Of a DNA stretch of 52,203 nucleotides, positions 48,820-52,203 are shown piece after piece; within the stretch, counting starts at the first letter, position 1; each line of letters starts with the position of its first letter. This stretch comes from Candidatus Methylomirabilis sp. (GTDB lineage: Bacteria > Methylomirabilota > Methylomirabilia > Methylomirabilales > Methylomirabilaceae). Position numbers and translations under genes: made by a program. Location: the NCBI RefSeq assembly GCF_028716865.1, contig NZ_JAQUOY010000019.1, positions 1 to 52,203 of the forward strand, in the 5' to 3' direction. The notes beneath the pieces are model-generated. The model was not told the DNA's origin. It did not search any database and was given only the letters and a program-made list of their open reading frames with translations.

Positions 48820-49995
48820 TTAATCAGCTTGACGCCGCAAAAAGGTCGGGATATCCAACTCGTCCCCATCGAGGTCCTGGGGTCTGATCTCTAGGCCATG
48901 GAGATTGAATTGCTCATCGGAGGTCTCAATCCCCTGCGCCACGCGCTTCCTGAGAAAGCCCCCGCGCTCCGCAGCTTTGGCTGCGTACGCCTTCATTTCG
49001 ACCATGTTTGAGGACGTCTCCTCTCTCACCGGGGCAGCGGCCTCGAACCCGGTAGCAATCACCGTCACGCAAACATCATCTTTGAGCGATTCATCGATGA
49101 CCGCTCCAAAGATGATATTCGCGTCTTGATGGGCCGACTTACAGATCGTGGAGCTGGCCTCGTTCACCTCGTACAGCGAGAGCGCCGGACCGCCGGTGAT
49201 GTTAATGAGGACGCCCCTGGCGCCCTCGATAGAGACGTTTTCCAGGAGTGGACTGTTGATAGCCTTGATGGCCGCTTCGGAGGCGGCGCTCTCGCCTGAC
49301 GCAACCCCGATGCCCATCATGGCAATTCCACGCTCCGACATAATGGTCTTGACATCGGCAAAGTCCAGATTGATCAGACCCGGCACCACGATAAGATCCG
49401 CAATCCCCTGCACCGCCTGGCGCAACACGTCATCGACGACCTTGAAGGCATCGGTCAGGGAGGTCTGTCGCTCCACCACCTGTAGCAGCCGCTGATTCGG
49501 GATAGTGATCAAAGCATCGACACTCTCGCACAGCGCAGCAAGCCCACGGGCTGCATGAACCTCTCTAACCTTACCCTCGAAGCCGAACGGCTTAGTCACC
49601 ACCCCAACCGTCAGGATACCCAACTCCTTGGCAAGATTCGCGATGATAGGCGCAGCCCCTGTTCCCGTCCCTCCTCCCAACCCGGCGGTGATAAATACCA
49701 TATCCGCGCCTTCCAGGAGGGCCAGGATCTTGTCGGTATCCTCAAGCGCCGCTTGTCGCCCGATCTCCGGGTTTGCCCCTGCCCCCCGACCCCCCGTGAT
49801 GTTGGCGCCGATCTGAAGCTTGGTGTCCACTGGAGACATTCTAAGCGCCTGGGTGTCAGTATTGACGATAAAAAATTCAACCCCGGTGAAATCCGATGTC
49901 GACATCCGATTGACTGCGTTAGACCCCCCGCCCCCAATTCCGATGACCTTGATCTTGGCTGCGTGCTCGGCATCGATCTCCAGCGCGAATGGCAT
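48820..49995 (-). CDS. ftsZ: Cell-division protein FtsZ
   Basis: Tubulin-like GTPase that forms the Z ring. About 391 residues from the ATG at 49995 (AGGAGG 5 bp upstream; a GTG two codons earlier is possible). [18 protein letters not shown], the tubulin signature [10 protein letters not shown] in [25 protein letters not shown], and the T7 loop [11 protein letters not shown] are intact. The C-terminal conserved peptide [12 protein letters not shown], which contacts FtsA and ZipA-type partners, is present after a short linker. It is the last gene of the classical cluster here. Confidence 0.98.
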   Translation of the reverse strand: MPFALEIDAEHAAKIKVIGIGGGGSNAVNRMSTSDFTGVEFFIVNTDTQALRMSPVDTKLQIGANITGGRGAGANPEIGRQAALEDTDKILALLEGADMVFITAGLGGGTGTGAAPIIANLAKELGILTVGVVTKPFGFEGKVREVHAARGLAALCESVDALITIPNQRLLQVVERQTSLTDAFKVVDDVLRQAVQGIADLIVVPGLINLDFADVKTIMSERGIAMMGIGVASGESAASEAAIKAINSPLLENVSIEGARGVLINITGGPALSLYEVNEASSTICKSAHQDANIIFGAVIDESLKDDVCVTVIATGFEAAAPVREETSSNMVEMKAYAAKAAERGGFLRKRVAQGIETSDEQFNLHGLEIRPQDLDGDELDIPTFLRRQAD

Positions 49996-50034
49996 CTCCA
50001 CCTCCTCTCAAAAGCGGTTATTGGATGTTGGATC

Positions 50035-51270
50035 TCACAGGAAATCGCTGAACCATTGCCTCATCCGCTTGATGACCTTGTCCATCAGGCTTCGCTCCGA
50101 TGATCTGCTGAATTGATGCTGGTCCAGATGCGCCGCGCCGTACAGCACCAGGCCCACGCCGGTCGCATACATCGGCGAGCTGACCACTTCCTTCAAACCG
50201 CCGACGCCCGACGGGATCCCCAGTCGCACCGGCAGGTCGAAGAGCTGCTCGGCCAGCTCCGGCATACCCTCCATCGACGAGGATCCGCCTGTTACCACAA
50301 TCCCAGCGGCTACCTGTTGCATCAACCCGACCCGTCGCACTTCCAGGCCTGCATGCGTGAAGATCTCCTCCGCCCTTGGCTGAACGATCTCGCATAACAT
50401 CTGCCGCGAGAGCAGGCGAGGTTTACGGCCGCCAACGCTTGGGACCTCTACCGCCTCCTCACCCCCCGCGAGCGAGGCCAGGGCGCAACCGTACCGGCGT
50501 TTGATCTCCTCGGCGCACTGGGGGGGCGTCCTGAGTCCAATGGCAATGTCATGGGTCAGATGATCGCCGCCCAGCGGCAGCACCGCGGTGTGGCGAATGC
50601 TCCCATCCACGAAGACGGCAATGTCCGAGGTCCCCCCACCGATATCGATCAGAATTACCCCCAGCTCTTTCTCATCCGCGGTCAGCGTCGCTTCACTAGA
50701 GGCCAGCGGCTGCAACACGATGTCCCGCACCTCCAGCCCGGCCCTGGTCGCACACTTGATGATATTTTCTGCCGAGGCAATGGCGCCTGTCACGATATGG
50801 ACCTCAGCCTCAAGCCGGCAGCCGCTCATCCCGACCGGCTCCTTCACTCCCCCCTGATCGTCGATAATGAACTCCTGGGGGATGACGTGAATCACCCGGC
50901 GATCGGCGGGTAGCGTGATGGCCTTAGCCGCCTCGATGACCCGATCTACATCGGTCTGCGTGACCTCCTGGTTCTTGCCGGAAATGGCGATGACCCCCCG
51001 GCTGTTAATCCCCTTGATGTGGCCTCCGGCGATTCCCACAAATGCAGAATCCAGAGCGACTCCCGCCATCTCCTCTGCTGCCTCGACCGCTTGTCTGATT
51101 GATTCAACGGTCACATCGATGTTGACGACAACACCCTTCTTCAGACCCTGCGAGGGACTGGTCCCGCATCCGATGATTTCGATCCCATTCTCCGTCAGTT
51201 CAGCGACGATGACGCAGATCTTCGTCGTACCGATATCGAGTCCTGTCACGATCTCGCCCTTTCGGGTCAT
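50035..51270 (-). CDS. ftsA: Cell-division protein FtsA
   Basis: An actin-like membrane tether for FtsZ, 411 residues. ATPase motifs: VTGLDIGTTKICVIVAE, GVILIDIGGGTSDIAVF and IVVTGGSSSMEGMPELAEQLF. The C-terminal amphipathic helix (KVIKRMRQWFSDFL) is the membrane-targeting sequence. It overlaps ftsQ by 4 bp (ATGA) and ends 39 bp before ftsZ. Confidence 0.98.
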   Translation of the reverse strand: MTRKGEIVTGLDIGTTKICVIVAELTENGIEIIGCGTSPSQGLKKGVVVNIDVTVESIRQAVEAAEEMAGVALDSAFVGIAGGHIKGINSRGVIAISGKNQEVTQTDVDRVIEAAKAITLPADRRVIHVIPQEFIIDDQGGVKEPVGMSGCRLEAEVHIVTGAIASAENIIKCATRAGLEVRDIVLQPLASSEATLTADEKELGVILIDIGGGTSDIAVFVDGSIRHTAVLPLGGDHLTHDIAIGLRTPPQCAEEIKRRYGCALASLAGGEEAVEVPSVGGRKPRLLSRQMLCEIVQPRAEEIFTHAGLEVRRVGLMQQVAAGIVVTGGSSSMEGMPELAEQLFDLPVRLGIPSGVGGLKEVVSSPMYATGVGLVLYGAAHLDQHQFSRSSERSLMDKVIKRMRQWFSDFL

Positions 51271-52040
51271 GCGCCCCCCTTCGGAAGCGGCTTCACAATG
51301 ACCTTATCAGCGAATCGAAGATCGGCATATTCCAACTCGCGCAGGGTGGTTCCACGCATCTTCAGCACCCGCGCCAACCGATCCAACCGCCACTGCAAGC
51401 CATCTTCCTCCCTGAAACGCAGGTACGGCAACCCGGAGCCCAGTGAGACGGTATAGCTCCCGTCGCCTTCCAGACGGATCTCCCTCGCCTGCACATCCGG
51501 TCCTAATGTGCCCTGATGAAACCGCTGCCACAGACGCGCCCCCTGTTCAATGCGAGCGGGATCGATCCGCTCCCCCGTCCCGAACGGGTGGTCGGTGTGG
51601 AGCCTCAGGAGCGGAAGATCGGATATCTCCGCCGGTGACGCCTCCTGCAGGATCAGCCCGTCCTCACTGACGAGGTAGGGGCGATCGGCCACGACAATCG
51701 TGTGCGGCACATGCTCTGACACGTAAACCAACAATGTTGTTGGGAGGCGTCTGCTCACCCTGGCCGTTTTGATCCAGGGATTACGCAAGACGGCCGCCGC
51801 CAACTCCTTCAAGTCGACCTGCAAGAGGCTCGCATTGGAGGGTAGGGCCAGGCTGTCGATAATTGCCGCTGTAGGCACTCGTCCGTTGCCTTCAACGATG
51901 AGATTGCTGATCTGAAAATAGCGCAGGGGCGTAGAGAGCGAAACCTGCTGCCAAGCCAGCCATCCCAGCACGATCAGCGACGCAGAGAGGGCGGCCACTT
52001 TCACACCCCGTCTGAGGCGCGGACCAAGCCGTAGCCCCAT
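51267..52040 (-). CDS. ftsQ: Cell-division protein FtsQ
   Basis: Single-pass divisome protein with a POTRA domain. From the ATG at 52040 (GGAGGGG upstream) it is about 257 residues: helix VAALSASLIVLGWLAWQQV, then POTRA with ISNLIVEGNGRVPTAAIIDSLALPSNASLLQVDLKELAAAVLRNPWIKTARVSRRLPTTLLVYVSEHVP, then the beta domain. An upstream TTG (52169) would overlap murB and has no ribosome site, so the shorter form is preferred. No ddl gene lies between murB and ftsQ. Confidence 0.9.
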   Translation of the reverse strand: MGLRLGPRLRRGVKVAALSASLIVLGWLAWQQVSLSTPLRYFQISNLIVEGNGRVPTAAIIDSLALPSNASLLQVDLKELAAAVLRNPWIKTARVSRRLPTTLLVYVSEHVPHTIVVADRPYLVSEDGLILQEASPAEISDLPLLRLHTDHPFGTGERIDPARIEQGARLWQRFHQGTLGPDVQAREIRLEGDGSYTVSLGSGLPYLRFREEDGLQWRLDRLARVLKMRGTTLRELEYADLRFADKVIVKPLPKGGA

Positions 52041-52125
52041 GCGGGTCACACCCCTCCGTCGCCATCCCGACTTCGCCGATTCCAACCTCAGGAAGCGCCG
52101 ATTTGGGCGAAACCCAACACTATCC

Positions 52126-52203
52126 TCATCTCGCGATGGGCGATCCGACAATCTGGATCTCCAGTTCAAGCGCCACTCCTGTCTTGACCATCACTAGGGC
52201 TCT
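52126..52203 (-). CDS. murB: UDP-N-acetylenolpyruvoylglucosamine reductase C-terminus (MurB), partial
   Basis: Only the last 25 codons are in the window: RALVMVKTGVALELEIQIVGSPIAR and TGA at 52126. The end pattern (xV...G..LELEI.IVG) is that of MurB, which reduces the enolpyruvyl group to make UDP-MurNAc. Being the gene before ftsQ agrees with this (murC-murB-ftsQ order). The call rests on a short stretch. Confidence 0.6.
   Translation of the reverse strand, partial: RALVMVKTGVALELEIQIVGSPIAR

Overview
The window is a stretch of bacterial chromosome from a GC-rich, Gram-negative organism. The Gram-negative call rests on a TonB-dependent receptor, an MlaA-type outer-membrane lipid protein and an HlyD-type membrane fusion protein. 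MqnD points to menaquinone made by the futalosine route. TGA is used as an ordinary stop in many genes. The overall style resembles the NC10 group (Candidatus Methylomirabilis), but that is an impression from memory and not something the sequence proves. No rRNA, tRNA, CRISPR array or transposase was seen.

Layout. 1-4.2 kb: a minus-strand cobalamin-uptake operon (TonB receptor, periplasmic binding protein, permease) preceded by two cobalamin riboswitches in series, with a terminator between them. 4.3-7.3 kb: two tandem Ala/Lys-rich secreted proteins and a class A penicillin-binding protein, each unit behind a sigma-54-like promoter. 7.9-15.5 kb: MlaA, a collapsed sorbosone-dehydrogenase relic, a quinone oxidoreductase, a DsrE-family gene with two in-frame TGA codons at its CxxC motif (a probable selenoprotein), a Cas4/RecB-like nuclease, RNase G and a radical-SAM/DUF2344 fusion. 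15.7-20.4 kb: a signalling cluster with a hybrid-free histidine kinase, a response regulator and three related LuxR-type regulators, of which one is intact, one has an amber stop and one is a scrap. 20.7-25 kb: phosphoesterase, pyrophosphatase, MFS carrier, MqnD and HemQ-like protein. 25-26 kb: S21 and an RRM RNA-binding protein with structured leaders. 26-34 kb: AI-2E-type permease, isoaspartyl peptidase, M48 protease, TPR protein, an ABC exporter and a TusA-like protein. 34-40.5 kb: an apparent five-gene operon of FNT channel, P-type ATPase and three U32 proteins.

40.5-45.1 kb is an accessory island: higBA, hicAB and DUF433/DUF5615 toxin-antitoxin pairs, a TIR-zinc-ribbon protein, several small Cys-pair proteins and attC-like hairpins. 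Its right edge is marked by a degenerate copy of the 3' end of the neighbouring acyl-CoA ligase gene. 45.1-52.2 kb returns to core genes: the ligase, an IclR regulator, YggS, and the cell-division genes ftsZ, ftsA, ftsQ and the end of murB.

The most striking item is the DsrE-family gene at 10180-10545. Reading through its two TGA codons gives a full-length protein with a U-G-G-U motif in place of the family CxxC, and two alternative hairpins lie at about the right distance to act as SECIS elements for the two codons. Small REP/MITE-like palindromic repeats are scattered between genes, and one repeat-like segment sits inside a riboswitch arm.
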